Of a stretch of DNA of 64,000 nt, positions 8,557-21,332 are shown one piece after another. The notes beneath the pieces were generated by a model. The model saw nothing but the letters and a program-made list of their open reading frames with translations. It searched no databases and had not been told where the DNA came from. Location: assembly GCF_000007705.1 (NCBI RefSeq), contig NC_005085.1:2675752-2739751 (forward strand), read 5' to 3'. The first letter of the stretch is position 1, and the number at the start of each line of letters is the position of its first letter. Both the position numbers and the translations under genes were made by a program. This DNA is from Chromobacterium violaceum ATCC 12472 (GTDB taxonomy: Bacteria; Pseudomonadota; Gammaproteobacteria; Burkholderiales; Chromobacteriaceae).

Positions 8557-8891
8557 GCTTCGCCTAGCAATCCAGCCATAGCGAGCCATGGCCGCCTTGA
8601 CCGCCTGCAGTCCCGGCGTAGCGCGCAATGTCCAAACCGCTATCGACACCCTGCACCACAACGGCGGCCCGTGGCAGGAAGCGCCGCATCCCGCCGCGGC
8701 GAACCTGGCGCCGACCAGCGCGCCGAGGCACTGAAACTCCGCCCTCGCTGCGGGATGCCGCCGCGCCAGAATCCGATCCGGATTCGGCGCGGCTCATCAT
8801 CGCCGTAACGCCAGGCATGTCGGGGATGCCGGGACATAGTATGATTCGCGACAGGACATCCCTCGTTTCGAACTCTTGCCCTAGCCTTCAC
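8557..8891. other. 335-bp gap with a strong hairpin (8761-8792)
   Basis: No convincing gene is seen. Positions 8761-8792 form a 14-bp perfect stem with one bulged A (8761-8775 pairing with 8779-8792, loop ATC). No T-run follows, so it is not a standard intrinsic terminator. A frame from 8588 gives 51 unremarkable residues that match nothing I recognise. The frame of the downstream VWA gene is open back to 8628, but its residues there are Arg/Pro-rich noise. Confidence 0.4.
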
Positions 8892-10082
8892 ATGCTGATC
8901 GACTTTTTCTACGCGCTGCGCAATGCCGGACTGCCGGTTACCCTGAAAGAATTCCTGCTGCTGCTGGAAGCGCTGCAACGCAACATTGCTTTCGGCAGCC
9001 TAGACGAGTTCTATTACCTATCGCGCGCGGCGCTGGTGAAAGACGAAAAACACTTCGACCGCTTCGATCAGGTGTTCGGCCATCATTTCAAAGGCCTGGA
9101 ATTGGCGCTGGACGACTTGCAGCGCGCGATTCCCGAGGATTGGCTGCGCAAGCAGGTTGAGAAATACCTCAGCGAGGAGGAGAAGAAAAAACTGCAGTCC
9201 ATGGGCTGGGACAAGCTGATGGAAACGCTGCGCCAGCGTCTTGAGGAACAGAAGGAAAGACACCAGGGCGGCAACAAGTGGATAGGCACCGGCGGCACCA
9301 GCCCATTCGGCGCCTGGGGCTACAACCCGGAAGGCGTGCGCATCGGCCAGAACCAGTCCCGCCATCGCCGCGCGGTGAAAGTCTGGGACCAGCGGGAATT
9401 CCGCAATTTCGACGACAAGGCGGAACTGGGCACGCGCAACATCAAGCTGGCGCTGCGCCGACTGCGCGAATTCGCCCGCGACGGCGCCGAGGAAATCCTG
9501 GACCTGGACGCCACCATCGCCGCCACCGCGCGCAAGGGCGGCATGCTGGACCTGAAGATGCAGCGGGAACAGCACAACAACGCCAAGCTGCTGGTGCTGT
9601 TCGACGTGGGCGGCTCGATGGACGACCATATCCGCGCCTGCGAGGAACTGTTCTCCGCGGTCAAGGCCGAGTTCAAGCATCTGGAGTACTTCTATTTCCA
9701 CAACTGCGTGTACGAATCGGTGTGGAAAGACAACAATCGCCGCCAAAGCCAGCGCTTCCCGACCTGGGATCTGATCCACACCTTCGGCCGCGACTACAAG
9801 CTGATCTTTGTCGGCGACGCCAGCATGAGCCCGTACGAAATCACCTTCCCCGGCGGCAGCGTCGAACACATGAATGAGGAATCGGGAGAGACCTGGCTGA
9901 AACGGCTGCTGGAGCATTTCCGCCATGCGGTATGGATCAATCCGCTGGAGGAGGCGCACTGGGATTACACGCAGTCGGTGGGCATGATACGCCAGCTGAT
10001 GGGCCGGAGGATGCGCCCGATGACGCTGTCCGGGCTGGACCAGGCGATGCGGGATCTGAAAAAAACTGCCGCGCCCGCTTGA
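8892..10082 (+). CDS. VWA/CoxE-family protein
   Basis: A 396-aa protein of the CoxE-like VWA family (also called YehP/DUF58-like in some annotations). The N-terminal half is helical (MLIDFFYALRNAGLPVTLKE). The C-terminal half is a von Willebrand A domain with a MIDAS-like motif FDVGGSMDD, where the canonical first Ser is Gly. These proteins commonly pair with a MoxR-type AAA ATPase to insert metals or remodel complexes; no MoxR gene is adjacent here. The ATG at 8892 gives the family's conserved first residues. The longer reading frame upstream is rejected. Confidence 0.85.
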   Translation: MLIDFFYALRNAGLPVTLKEFLLLLEALQRNIAFGSLDEFYYLSRAALVKDEKHFDRFDQVFGHHFKGLELALDDLQRAIPEDWLRKQVEKYLSEEEKKKLQSMGWDKLMETLRQRLEEQKERHQGGNKWIGTGGTSPFGAWGYNPEGVRIGQNQSRHRRAVKVWDQREFRNFDDKAELGTRNIKLALRRLREFARDGAEEILDLDATIAATARKGGMLDLKMQREQHNNAKLLVLFDVGGSMDDHIRACEELFSAVKAEFKHLEYFYFHNCVYESVWKDNNRRQSQRFPTWDLIHTFGRDYKLIFVGDASMSPYEITFPGGSVEHMNEESGETWLKRLLEHFRHAVWINPLEEAHWDYTQSVGMIRQLMGRRMRPMTLSGLDQAMRDLKKTAAPA

Positions 10083-10205
10083 AATTTTAACGTTGACTCA
10101 CAAATTTCCCCTTGAGTCGCCGGCATGTTGTAGCCCAGAATGAAGTCGAGGGGCCGCAGCACAAATCCGAAACCGGCCTCAGAATCAGCCACGGGGAGCC
10201 ATACC

Positions 10206-10340
10206 ATGCAAATCCTTCTTATCGCCGCCCTAGCCGTCGCGGTCGTCGCTGTCGCCAAGTTGCTGGCTGCCCCGGTACAACAGCAGGCCAAGCTGGTGCC
10301 CATACGCATCCGCGATGATGAGCCTCGCCGTCGTCGCTGA
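10206..10340 (+). CDS. Small single-pass membrane protein (44 aa)
   Basis: The ATG at 10206 is preceded by GGGGAG at a spacing of about eight bases. The product has one hydrophobic helix (ILLIAALAVAVVAVAKLLAA) followed by a basic tail (VPIRIRDDEPRRRR). An intrinsic terminator follows 22 bases after the stop, so this is a compact transcription unit. Function unknown. Confidence 0.55.
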   Translation: MQILLIAALAVAVVAVAKLLAAPVQQQAKLVPIRIRDDEPRRRR

Positions 10341-10361
10341 TTGATTGCAGATTTGAGTCCA

Positions 10362-10384
10362 AGCGCGTCCATGACGCGCTTTTT
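10362..10384 (+). terminator. Rho-independent terminator
   Basis: Perfect 7-bp stem AGCGCGT (10362-10368) with ACGCGCT (10374-10380), loop CCATG, followed by TTTT. It ends the small membrane protein unit and separates it from the flagellin gene. Confidence 0.75.
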
Positions 10385-10512
10385 CATTGCCAGCCCCAAA
10401 AGCCACACGATTCGACACAGTCGTTTAAGAAATGGCGCTTGCCCGGACAAGTTGTTGTTTCTAAACTAGATAGGCGTTATTGCATTCAACGGATTCGCGG
10501 CGGAGAAACATC

Positions 10513-11370
10513 ATGGCGCTGACAGTCAACACCAACCTGGCCTCCCTGGCCGGGCAATACCAGCTGAACAAGACCCATAACGCCACCAAGCAAACGCTCG
10601 CCCAGCTGAGCTCGGGCTCGATGCTGAACAGCGCAGCCGACAACGCCGCCAATCTGGCCATCGCCCAACAGTTGCAAGCCCAGATCAACGGCAGCAACCA
10701 GGCGATCAACAATACCAATGACGGCGTGTCGATGCTGCAGACCGCAGACTCCGCGCTGAGCCAGTTGCAGGACAACACCCAGCAAATCCAGGACCTAGCC
10801 ATACAAGCCGGCAACGGCGCGTTGAACGCGAGCAACCGCCAGGCGCTGCAGCAGCAGGTGGACCAGCTGACGCAGTCCAATTCGCAGATCATCCAGAGCA
10901 CGCAGTTCAACGGCACCCAGCTGTTGAACAATAGCAATGCCAGCACTTTCCAGGTCGGCCCCAACGGCACCGCCAGCAACCAGATATCCGTGCCCGGCAT
11001 CGACCTGACCGGCGCGCCCGCCAGCGGAGGCCTGAACAGCTATAACGCCAACCTGGCCGCCACCAAGACGATAGACATCACCACGCAGGCCAACGCGCTG
11101 GCCGCGCAGCAAAGCGCGACAAGCGACCTCAACACCATCGGATCGCAACGCGCGACGCTGGGCGCGGTCAGCAATAGCTTCGACGCCGTGGTGAACAATC
11201 TGCAGAACTCCAGCCTGAATACCGCCGCCGCTCAAAGCAGGATCAGCGATACCGACTTTGCCGCCGCGACCGCCCGATTGACGGCGCAGCAGATTCTGGG
11301 ACGCACCGCCGCGGCCACGCAGGCCCAGGCGAATATCGCGCCGCAAGCCGCCCTATCCTTGCTTGGCTGA
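10513..11370 (+). CDS. Flagellin
   Basis: A 285-aa flagellin made of the conserved D0/D1 ends and a short centre. The N-terminus has the classic NTNLASLAGQYQLNKTHNA and LSSGSMLNSAADNAANLAIA; the C-terminus has SRISDTDFAAATARLTAQQI and ends AQANIAPQAALSLLG. It is exported by the flagellar type III system and polymerises into the filament. It stands alone with no filament cap, chaperone or hook genes nearby, so it is a dispersed, probably additional flagellin. No clear sigma-28 or sigma-54 promoter was found in the 130 bases upstream. Confidence 0.93.
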   Translation: MALTVNTNLASLAGQYQLNKTHNATKQTLAQLSSGSMLNSAADNAANLAIAQQLQAQINGSNQAINNTNDGVSMLQTADSALSQLQDNTQQIQDLAIQAGNGALNASNRQALQQQVDQLTQSNSQIIQSTQFNGTQLLNNSNASTFQVGPNGTASNQISVPGIDLTGAPASGGLNSYNANLAATKTIDITTQANALAAQQSATSDLNTIGSQRATLGAVSNSFDAVVNNLQNSSLNTAAAQSRISDTDFAAATARLTAQQILGRTAAATQAQANIAPQAALSLLG

Positions 11371-11486
11371 GCAACTTTACGGAAAAGTTCCCGGCAATGA
11401 GAGAAAAATAATTCCAATCCTCTCTTGTTTTACAGCCTTTGATTCCATTATCATCGACAGCTGAATCCCTCCGGGATTTGTCCATC

Positions 11487-11510
11487 GGGCACCGCAAGCG
11501 GTGCCCTTTG
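11487..11510 (+). terminator. Hairpin, probable terminator of flagellin
   Basis: Perfect 9-bp stem GGGCACCGC (11487-11495) with GCGGTGCCC (11498-11506), a two-base gap AA (so about a 4-base loop in practice), followed by TTTG. It lies between flagellin and rnk. The T-run is short, so termination may be partial. Confidence 0.5.
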
Positions 11511-11531
11511 TCCATTTGCAAGGAGCTTCAT

Positions 11532-11936
11532 ATGTCCGCCACGCCGGCAATCACCGTTTCCTCCCTCGACTACGACAGGCTGGCCGCTTTGCTGGAGAAC
11601 TGCGAGCACGACCACCCGGTCGCCGGCCGCCTGGAGGCGGAACTCGAGCGCGCCGACGTCGTGGACCCTCAAGCGATGCCGTCCAACGTGGTCACCATGA
11701 ACAGCTCCGTCCGCATCCGCCTGGGCGACGGCCAGGAAAAGCAGCTGACGCTGGTCTATCCCCGCGACGCCGACAGCGAGCAGGGACGCATTTCCGTCCT
11801 GGCTCCGATAGGCGCGGCCCTGCTCGGCCTGTCCACTGGCCAGAGCATGCAATGGCCGACGCCGTCGGGCCATACGGAGCTGACCGTGCTGGAAATCACC
11901 TACCAGCCCGAAGCCGCCGGCGAATACCACCGCTAG
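11532..11936 (+). CDS. rnk: Regulator of nucleoside diphosphate kinase (Rnk)
   Basis: A 134-aa Rnk-family protein: a short helical N-terminus (SSLDYDRLAALLENCE) and a GreA/GreB-like C-terminal domain with VVTMNSSVRIRLGDGQEKQL, VYPRDADSEQGRISVLAPIG and ALLGLSTGQ. Rnk binds RNA polymerase in the secondary-channel manner and affects nucleoside diphosphate kinase levels. The ATG at 11532 has AGGAG seven bases upstream. It is monocistronic, converging with the HD-GYP gene. Confidence 0.92.
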   Translation: MSATPAITVSSLDYDRLAALLENCEHDHPVAGRLEAELERADVVDPQAMPSNVVTMNSSVRIRLGDGQEKQLTLVYPRDADSEQGRISVLAPIGAALLGLSTGQSMQWPTPSGHTELTVLEITYQPEAAGEYHR

Positions 11937-11990
11937 GCTCGCAATCCGGCTTTTCCCATTTATCGCTACGCTCCTGAACCCGCGCGGCGT

Positions 11991-13123
11991 TCAGCCGCGC
12001 TCGGCCGCCACACTGGCGTCGACAACATCCGCATCAGAGTAAAGCCGGGCGATTTCCCGGAATTGCTCGGCAACCTGCAGGAAAGCCTTCACCACCGCGG
12101 GATCAAAATGCCGGCCGCTGTCGTCGCGTATGATCCCCACCGCCTTTTCATGCGAAAACGGCGGCTTGTATACCCGCCGTGAAATCAGCGCGTCGTACAC
12201 GTCGGCGACGGCCATCAGCCTGGCGGACAAGGGGATGGCTTCCCCCGCCAGCCCCTGGGGATAGCCGCTGCCATCCCATTTTTCCTGATGGCAATAGGCA
12301 ATTTCGCGCGCCAGTCGCAGAAAGCTGCTGGGCGCGTCCAGCATTCGCTCCGCTGAGGCGATGGTATCGCGCCCCAGCACGGTATGCGTTTTCATCACCT
12401 CGAACTCTTCGGGCGTCAGCGGCCCCGGCTTCAGCAGAATGTGGTCCGGAATCCCCACCTTGCCTATATCGTGCAACGGCGCCGATTTGTACAGCAGCTG
12501 CACGGTTTCGTCGCTGAGCTGGGGCCGGTAGTTCGGATGGTTGCGCAGCTCAAGGGCCAGCGCGCGGACATAATTCTGCGTGCGGCGCAGATGGTTGCCG
12601 GTCTCGTGGTCGCGCGTCTCCGCCAGCGAGGCCAGCGCCATGATGGTGACATCCTGTATCACCTGCACTTCCCGCGTGCGTCGCTCCACTTCGGTTTGCA
12701 GGAAGGCCGCTTTGTCCTCCAGAAAGTCGGCTACCGCCTTGGCTCGCAGATGGGTGCGCACCCTGGCCATCATGATGGGTGGCGACACCGGCTTGACGAT
12801 GTAGTCCGCGGCGCCGGCATCGAAGCCGGCCTGCTCGTCCTCAAGCTCGCTCATCGCCGTCAGGAAAATCACTGGAATCGACTCGGTGCGCGGATCCGCC
12901 TTCAGCCGGCGGCAAACCTCCAGCCCGCCGAGCCCCGGCATCATCACATCCAGCAGCACCAGGTCGGGCAGCGCATCGCCTTCGACGATCTGCAAGGCGC
13001 GTTCTCCGCCATTGGCGATCAGCGTCCGATAGTCCGCCTTCAGCAAACCGTACATCTGGGTCAGGCTCTCTGGGCTGTCGTCCACCAGCAGCACGGTCTG
13101 ACGCCCGGCTGCGTTCGCATCGC

Positions 13124-13127
<4 letters not shown>
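11991..13127 (-). CDS. Response regulator with HD-GYP domain (RpfG type)
   Basis: 378 aa. Residues 10-128 are a receiver domain with phospho-acceptor Asp60 ([10 protein letters not shown]) and Lys112. A coiled linker follows to about 160, then an HD-GYP domain with His219-Asp220 and the GYP motif EKWDGSGYP ending at 290. The usual HHE of the family reads HQE at 280-282, so the second metal-binding His is Gln, as in a known subset. HD-GYP proteins hydrolyse cyclic di-GMP. The ATG at 13127 is chosen because GGAGG precedes it by six bases and it overlaps the kinase stop as ATGA. It is the natural partner of that kinase. Confidence 0.93.
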
Positions 13128-16210
<3,083 letters not shown>

Positions 16211-16367
16211 AAACAACGTTCTCCGCGCTGCGGTTCCGGTGTCTGCCTGCCCGCGCTGAGATGGCGGCGGACGCGCCGGATTCCGCACCCGGCACCTGAG
16301 GTATAGCACAGCGATGGCGGCGACATATGCCGTCCGCCCGATTCAGACCATCAATATCGCCGCTCGC

Positions 16368-16943
16368 TCAGCCCAGCCAGCCGTGCGCCTTCGCCTGCTC
16401 CAGCCGGCCTTCCAGGTAATCCCACAGCGCAGGACAGCCGGCGCGTACCGGCGGACCGATGCGATCCACCACCTGCTGGTGGCGAATGCCGTTCTCGCGC
16501 CAGCTCTGCCCGCTGTTGGCCAGATTCAGCAGCACCGGCATCGCGCGGTCCGCCGCGTGGGCAAAACGCGCCTCGGCGGTCTCGCCGGCCTCGAACTCGT
16601 TCCACAGCGCCAGGAAACGGCTTCCCTGCGCCTCGGGCAGCATGCCGAAGATGCGGCTCACGCAGGCCAGCTCCTGCGCCTTGCGCTCCTCCCAGCCGCC
16701 TTCGGCATAGACGATGGTGTCGCCTGTCTCGATCTCGCCGATGTCGTGCACCAGCAGCATCGCCACCACGCGATCCATGTTGACCGGCTCCGCCGCGTAA
16801 GGCGCCAGCGAGGACGCCAGCAGCGCGATCTGCCAGCTGTGCTCGGCGGAGTTCTCGTAACGGTCGCTGTTCAGCACGCGCGTCTTGCGCGTCACCTGCT
16901 TGAGCTTGTCGATTTCCAATACGAAATCAATGATGTTCTGCAT
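16368..16943 (-). CDS. HD-domain hydrolase, YfbR-like
   Basis: 191 aa. The HD signature is visible: H in NSAEHSWQIALLASSL, HD in LLVHDIGEIETGDT and the distant Asp in HAADRAMPVLLN. The layout matches the YfbR/5'-deoxynucleotidase-like HD family, metal-dependent hydrolases that act on nucleotides in the cytoplasm. The ATG at 16943 starts at the conserved MQNIIDFVLEIDKLK; the upstream TTG has no better ribosome site. The gene is set apart from the hydrolase behind it by an intrinsic terminator. Confidence 0.85.
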   Translation of the reverse strand: MQNIIDFVLEIDKLKQVTRKTRVLNSDRYENSAEHSWQIALLASSLAPYAAEPVNMDRVVAMLLVHDIGEIETGDTIVYAEGGWEERKAQELACVSRIFGMLPEAQGSRFLALWNEFEAGETAEARFAHAADRAMPVLLNLANSGQSWRENGIRHQQVVDRIGPPVRAGCPALWDYLEGRLEQAKAHGWLG

Positions 16944-16965
16944 CTTGTTTTCTTTCTGTCGATAC

Positions 16966-16990
16966 AAAAAAAGCAGACCGGAGTCTGCTT
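16966..16990 (-). terminator. Rho-independent terminator of the ferredoxin/hydrolase unit
   Basis: Read on the minus strand: perfect 8-bp stem AAGCAGAC / GTCTGCTT with a 4-base loop, followed by a run of T (16966-16972 are A on the plus strand). It lies 10 bases after the alpha/beta hydrolase stop. Confidence 0.85.
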
Positions 16991-17000
16991 GTTCCGGCGC

Positions 17001-17609
17001 TTACCAGCACCGCTGAATCATTTGCGCCAGCTGCACCAGCCGGCCGTGGAAGAAGTGGCCGGCGCCCGGGAATACCAGCACCGGCAGGTTCTGCGGCCGC
17101 GCCCAGTCCATCACGGCGGACAACGGGATCACCTCGTCCTCTTCGCCGTGTATCACCAGCGTGTCGGCAGGCACCTCCGGCGTCGGGATCGGATACTTGC
17201 CGACAGCCACGCCCATCAGCAGCAGCTTGTCGGCCTCGATGCGGGCGCGGGCGCGCGCGGCGACGAAGCCGCCGAAGGAAAAGCCGGCCAGCGCCAGCGG
17301 CAGGCCCGGATGCTGAGATTTCGCGTATTCGACCACCGCGATCGCGTCGTCCACTTCGCCGTTGCCGTAATCGTGCTCGCCCTCGCTGTCGCCGACGCCG
17401 CGCAGGTTCGGGCAGTAACAGGCGTAGCCCAGCTGCGACAAGGCCTTAGCGGCGGTCTGCACCACCTTGTTGGTATGGGTGCCGCCCTGCAGCGGGTTGG
17501 GATGGCAGATCACGGCGACGCCGGCGGCCTCGCCCTGGGCCGGCACGTAGATGGTGTCCAGCACGCCGACCGGACCGGCGACGCCGACTTTGTTCATCGC
17601 TTTCAGCAT
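17001..17609 (-). CDS. Alpha/beta hydrolase, dienelactone-hydrolase-like
   Basis: 202 aa. The nucleophile elbow is GFSFGG, the oxyanion region [14 protein letters not shown], and the late His is in [12 protein letters not shown]; the acid is probably the Asp in EEDEVIPL. This pattern is the conserved proteobacterial COG2945 group of small cytoplasmic serine hydrolases with no assigned substrate. The start overlaps the stop of the 2Fe-2S ferredoxin gene by one base (TGATG), so the two are translationally coupled. No export signal is seen. Confidence 0.85.
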   Translation of the reverse strand: MLKAMNKVGVAGPVGVLDTIYVPAQGEAAGVAVICHPNPLQGGTHTNKVVQTAAKALSQLGYACYCPNLRGVGDSEGEHDYGNGEVDDAIAVVEYAKSQHPGLPLALAGFSFGGFVAARARARIEADKLLLMGVAVGKYPIPTPEVPADTLVIHGEEDEVIPLSAVMDWARPQNLPVLVFPGAGHFFHGRLVQLAQMIQRCW

Positions 17610-17917
17610 CAGATCTTCAGCCTTTCCACCACGCGGCCGTGGACCATGTGTTCGCTGACGATCTCATCGATGTCATCCTTGTCGACGAAGGTGTACCAGG
17701 TCTCTTCCGGGTAGACCACCATCACCGGGCCGTCGTCGCAGCGCCCCAGGCAGCCTGCCTTGTTGACGCGGATCTTGCCTTCTCCAGCCAGGCCCAGCGC
17801 CTTGACCTTGTCCTTCATATAGCCCAGCAGCGCGCTGGAGCCGTGGTTGTTGCAGCAATCCTGGCAGGCATCGCGTTGGTTGCAGCAGATGAATACGTGC
17901 TTGTCGAAAAAGCTCAT
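17609..17917 (-). CDS. (2Fe-2S) ferredoxin, thioredoxin-fold type
   Basis: 102 aa. A thioredoxin-like [2Fe-2S] ferredoxin with the cysteine set C..C(4)..C around residues 11-22 ([12 protein letters not shown]) and the second pair in [19 protein letters not shown]. Such proteins occur as NuoE-like electron carriers. The gene is 12 bases downstream of dnaB and overlaps the next hydrolase by one base, so all three may form one transcript. Confidence 0.88.
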   Translation of the reverse strand: MSFFDKHVFICCNQRDACQDCCNNHGSSALLGYMKDKVKALGLAGEGKIRVNKAGCLGRCDDGPVMVVYPEETWYTFVDKDDIDEIVSEHMVHGRVVERLKI

Positions 17918-17929
17918 GGAATGTCTCGC

Positions 17930-19336
17930 TTAGCTGTCGCTGTCCGCCCAGCCGGCCGCGCCGACGCTGGCGGCGTTGTCGAACTTGGCGTAATGGCCGA
18001 TGAAGGCCAGCCGCACCGCGCCGGTCGGGCCGTTACGGTGCTTGCCGATGATGGCCTCGGCCAGGCCCTTGTCGGGCGAATCCGGATTGTAGTACTCGTC
18101 GCGGTACATGAAGATGATCAAGTCGGCGTCCTGCTCGATGGCGCCCGATTCGCGAAGGTCGGACATCATCGGCCGCTTGTTGGGCCGCTGCTCCACCGCC
18201 CGCGACAACTGCGACAGGGCGATCACCGGCACCTGCAACTCCTTGGCCAGGCCCTTCAGGCCGCGGGAGATTTCGCCCAGCTCGGCCGTGCGGTTGTCGC
18301 CGCGGCCGGAGCCCGACATCAGCTGCAAGTAGTCGATCACGATAAGCCCAAGCTTGCCGCCGTGCTGGCGGGCCAGGCGTCGGGCTCGGGCGCGCAGTTC
18401 CAGCGCGGTCAGCGCCGGGGTTTCGTCGATGTACATCGGCGCGTCGGACAGCTTGCCGATCGCGTAGGTGAGTTTCTGCCAGTCGTCGTCGCCCAGCTTG
18501 CCGGTGCGCAGCACATGCTGATCCAGCCGGCCCACCGAGCCCAGCATACGCATCACCAGCTGCGCGCCGCCCATTTCCATCGAGAACACCGCCACCGGCA
18601 GGTGGGTCTCCACCGCCACGTGCTCGGCGATGTTCATCGAAAAGGCGGTTTTACCCATCGACGGACGGCCGGCGACGATGATCAGGTCGCCCGGCTGCAG
18701 GCCGGAGGTCTTGGCGTCCAGATCGATGAAGCCGGTCGGCACGCCGGTCACTTCGTCCGGGTTGTCCCGGCTGTAAAGCATGTCGATCCGCTCCACCACT
18801 TCCTTCAGCAGGCCCGGCATTTCCAGAAAGCCTTGCTTGGACTTGGCGGTGGATTCGGCGATCTGGAACACGCGGCCTTCGGCCTCGTCCAGCAGTTGCG
18901 CGGCGTCGCGGCCCATCGGCGCGTAGGCGGCCTCGGCGATCTCGGTGCCGACCTGGGCCAGCTGCCGCATCACCGAGCGCTCGCGGACGATCTCGGCGTA
19001 GCGGCGGATGTTGGCCGCCGACGGCGTGTTCTGCGCCAGCGTGGCCAGATAGGCCAAGCCGCCGATCTCGGCCAGTTCGGCGTTCTTGTCCAGCGCCTCG
19101 GCCACCGTCACCACGTCGGCCGGGCGCGCCATCTCCACCAGCTTGGCGATCTGCTTGTACACCAGGCGATGGTCGTGGCGGTAGAAGTCGGCCTCGGACA
19201 CCACGTCGGCGATCTTGTCCCAGGCGCTGTTGTCCAGCAGCAGGCCGCCCAGCACCGACTGTTCGGCCTCGACCGAATGCGGCGGTGTGCGGATGGCCGC
19301 CATCTCGCTGTCGAAATTCTCGTACTGTTCTGTCAT
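17930..19336 (-). CDS. dnaB: Replicative DNA helicase DnaB
   Basis: 468 aa, the usual DnaB length. The N-terminal domain starts [19 protein letters not shown] and the RecA-like motor has Walker A GRPSMGKT (Lys229), Walker [11 protein letters not shown], and motif H4 region [11 protein letters not shown]. It unwinds DNA as a hexamer ahead of the fork. The ATG at 19336 fits the family start; the 14-codon upstream extension is not conserved-looking. It is followed on the same strand by the ferredoxin gene. Confidence 0.97.
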   Translation of the reverse strand: MTEQYENFDSEMAAIRTPPHSVEAEQSVLGGLLLDNSAWDKIADVVSEADFYRHDHRLVYKQIAKLVEMARPADVVTVAEALDKNAELAEIGGLAYLATLAQNTPSAANIRRYAEIVRERSVMRQLAQVGTEIAEAAYAPMGRDAAQLLDEAEGRVFQIAESTAKSKQGFLEMPGLLKEVVERIDMLYSRDNPDEVTGVPTGFIDLDAKTSGLQPGDLIIVAGRPSMGKTAFSMNIAEHVAVETHLPVAVFSMEMGGAQLVMRMLGSVGRLDQHVLRTGKLGDDDWQKLTYAIGKLSDAPMYIDETPALTALELRARARRLARQHGGKLGLIVIDYLQLMSGSGRGDNRTAELGEISRGLKGLAKELQVPVIALSQLSRAVEQRPNKRPMMSDLRESGAIEQDADLIIFMYRDEYYNPDSPDKGLAEAIIGKHRNGPTGAVRLAFIGHYAKFDNAASVGAAGWADSDS

Positions 19337-19411
19337 GTAGACCCGGAAGGCGCGCCCGAAAAGGCGCGCGTAAGGCAAAACGCAATTCTAACCCGAAACA
19401 AACCGGGCCGC

Positions 19412-20587
19412 TCAGCAGTTCATCCCCGCCACGTAGCCGGACGACCACGCCCACTGGAAGTTATAGCCGCCCAGCCAGCCGGTGACGTCCACCACTTCGC
19501 CGATGAAGAACAGCCCTGGCGCGTCGTTGGCCATCAGGGTCTTGGACGACAGCGCCTTGGTCGACACGCCGCCCAGCGTCACTTCCGCCTTCTTGTAGCC
19601 CTGGGTGCCGTTGGGCTTCACGCACCAGCGGTGCAGCTGCTCGGCCAGCTGGCGGCGCTGCCTGGACCCCAGGTCCTTGATGCGCTTGTTCAGGCCGACG
19701 CGGTCCAGCCAGGCGTCGGCGAAACGCCGCGACCAGCCCAGCTCCGTCAGGGCGTTGGCGATCAACTGCTCGCTGTCGCCCTTTTCCTCCAGCCAGCGCT
19801 CGGCGTCGCCGTCCGGCATCAGGTCCAGCAGCAGCTCCATGCCGGGCTGCCAATAGGACGATACCTGGAGAATGGCCGGGCCGGACACGCCCTTGTGGGT
19901 GAACAACACGTTCTCGCGGAACTTGCCCTTGCCCGCTTTCGCCTCCACGTCGAGCGACACTCCGGCCAGCGGCGTGAAGATCTCGGCGTCCTCCACATGG
20001 AAAGTCAGCGGCACCAGCGCCGGCGACAGCGGTGTCACCGCCAGGCCGAACTGCTCGGCCAACTGGTAGCCGAACGGCGTCGCGCCGATCTGGGGGATGG
20101 ACAGGCCGCCGGTGGCGACGACCAACGACTGGGATTCAAAGCGGCCGCGGCTGGTCTCGACGGCGAAACCGCCCTCCTCTTTCCTGGACACGCGCTGTAT
20201 CGCCGTTTCCATCCGGCGGTCCACCCCGCCCCGACGGCACTCTTCGTCCAGCATGGCGATGATGCGCTCGCTGCCGTCGTCGCAGAACAGCTGGCCCAGC
20301 TTTTTCTCGTGGTAGCCGATGCCGTGGCGCTCCACCATGGCGATGAAGTCCTGCGCGCTGTATTGGGCCAGCGCGGAACGGCTGAAATTGGGATTGGCCG
20401 ACAGGTAGCAGTCGAAGCGGGCGTTGACGTTGGTGAAGTTGCAGCGTCCGCCGCCGGAGATGCGGATCTTCTCCGCCAGCTTGGCCGCGTGGTCCAGCAG
20501 CAGCACGCTGCGGCCGCGCTGGCCGGCCGTCGCCGCGCACATCAAACCGGCCGCGCCGGCCCCGATGACAATCACATCAAATTGCAA
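19412..20587 (-). CDS. HI0933/YhiN-family NAD(P)/FAD-dependent oxidoreductase
   Basis: 391 aa. The dinucleotide motif is [14 protein letters not shown], followed by the family hallmark [14 protein letters not shown]. The C-terminus has the matching FAD loop [20 protein letters not shown]. Members are flavoproteins of uncertain substrate found in most bacteria (BaiN-like). It sits between dnaB and the divergent sodB, apparently on its own transcript. Confidence 0.92.
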   Translation of the reverse strand: MQFDVIVIGAGAAGLMCAATAGQRGRSVLLLDHAAKLAEKIRISGGGRCNFTNVNARFDCYLSANPNFSRSALAQYSAQDFIAMVERHGIGYHEKKLGQLFCDDGSERIIAMLDEECRRGGVDRRMETAIQRVSRKEEGGFAVETSRGRFESQSLVVATGGLSIPQIGATPFGYQLAEQFGLAVTPLSPALVPLTFHVEDAEIFTPLAGVSLDVEAKAGKGKFRENVLFTHKGVSGPAILQVSSYWQPGMELLLDLMPDGDAERWLEEKGDSEQLIANALTELGWSRRFADAWLDRVGLNKRIKDLGSRQRRQLAEQLHRWCVKPNGTQGYKKAEVTLGGVSTKALSSKTLMANDAPGLFFIGEVVDVTGWLGGYNFQWAWSSGYVAGMNC

Positions 20588-20698
20588 AAACTTATCCTTA
20601 TCATTTTAGTCAACTATTGGCCACGCAGAACATATTCCAGTAAACTGCGGTCAAAGCCTCCGCTTATGCGGATTACTCTACTCAACAAGGAGAGCATA

Positions 20699-21277
20699 AT
20701 GGAACACAAACTGCCTGAACTGCCGTACGCGCTGGACGCTCTGGCGCCGCACATCTCCAAGGAAACCCTGGAATTCCACTACGGCAAGCATCATCAGACC
20801 TACATCACCAACCTGAACAACCTGATCAAGGGCACCGAGTTCGAGAACGCCTCCCTGGAAGAAATCGTCAAGAAATCCTCCGGCGGCATCTTCAACAACG
20901 CCGCCCAGGTGTGGAACCACACCTTCTACTGGTTCGGCCTGGCCCCGAACGCCGGCGGCCAACCGACCGGCGCGCTGGCCGACGCCATCAACGCCAAGTG
21001 GGGTTCGTTCGACGAATTCAAGAAAGCCTTCACCCAGACCGCCATCGGCACCTTCGGCTCCGGCTGGGCCTGGCTGGTGAAGAACAGCGACGGCAGCCTG
21101 GACCTGGTATCCACCAGCAACGCCGCCACCCCGCTGACCACCGACAAGAAGCCGCTGCTGACCTGTGACGTGTGGGAACACGCGTATTATATCGACTACC
21201 GCAACAGCCGCCCGAACTATCTGGAACACTTCTGGGCGCTGGTGAACTGGGACTTCGTGGCCAAGAACTTCGCCTGA
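20699..21277 (+). CDS. sodB: Superoxide dismutase [Fe]
   Basis: 192 aa, the usual length for iron SOD. Metal ligands are His27, His74, Asp157 and His161 ([23 protein letters not shown]). Gln70 with the [10 protein letters not shown] block is typical of the iron form. The cytoplasmic enzyme dismutates superoxide. AAGGAG lies just upstream of the ATG at 20699. A strong bidirectional terminator follows. Confidence 0.97.
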   Translation: MEHKLPELPYALDALAPHISKETLEFHYGKHHQTYITNLNNLIKGTEFENASLEEIVKKSSGGIFNNAAQVWNHTFYWFGLAPNAGGQPTGALADAINAKWGSFDEFKKAFTQTAIGTFGSGWAWLVKNSDGSLDLVSTSNAATPLTTDKKPLLTCDVWEHAYYIDYRNSRPNYLEHFWALVNWDFVAKNFA

Positions 21278-21296
21278 TCCCCCGCGCGCGTTGTGC

Positions 21297-21321
21297 AAAA
21301 GGGCCCGTCGGGCCCTTTTTT
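21297..21321 (+). terminator. Bidirectional Rho-independent terminator
   Basis: AAAAGGGCCC (21297-21306), loop GTC, GGGCCCTTTTTT (21310-21321). It serves sodB from the left and the chemotaxis operon end from the right. Confidence 0.92.
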
Positions 21322-21332
21322 CATGCCCGCGC

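Noticed and set aside
8628-8891. N-terminal extension of the VWA protein
   Set aside because: Residues are Arg/Pro-rich and unlike the family; the protein family begins at the ATG at 8892.
10440-10512. Sigma-54 promoter upstream of flagellin
   Set aside because: TGGC and TTGC elements occur but with the wrong spacing; no sigma-28 consensus either.
17639-21277. Very long open frame (1212 codons) on the plus strand across hydrolase, ferredoxin, dnaB and HI0933 genes
   Set aside because: It runs opposite to well-recognised genes and its translation is His/Arg/Gln/Gly-rich noise, as expected in high-GC DNA. Only its last part, from 20699, is a real gene (sodB).
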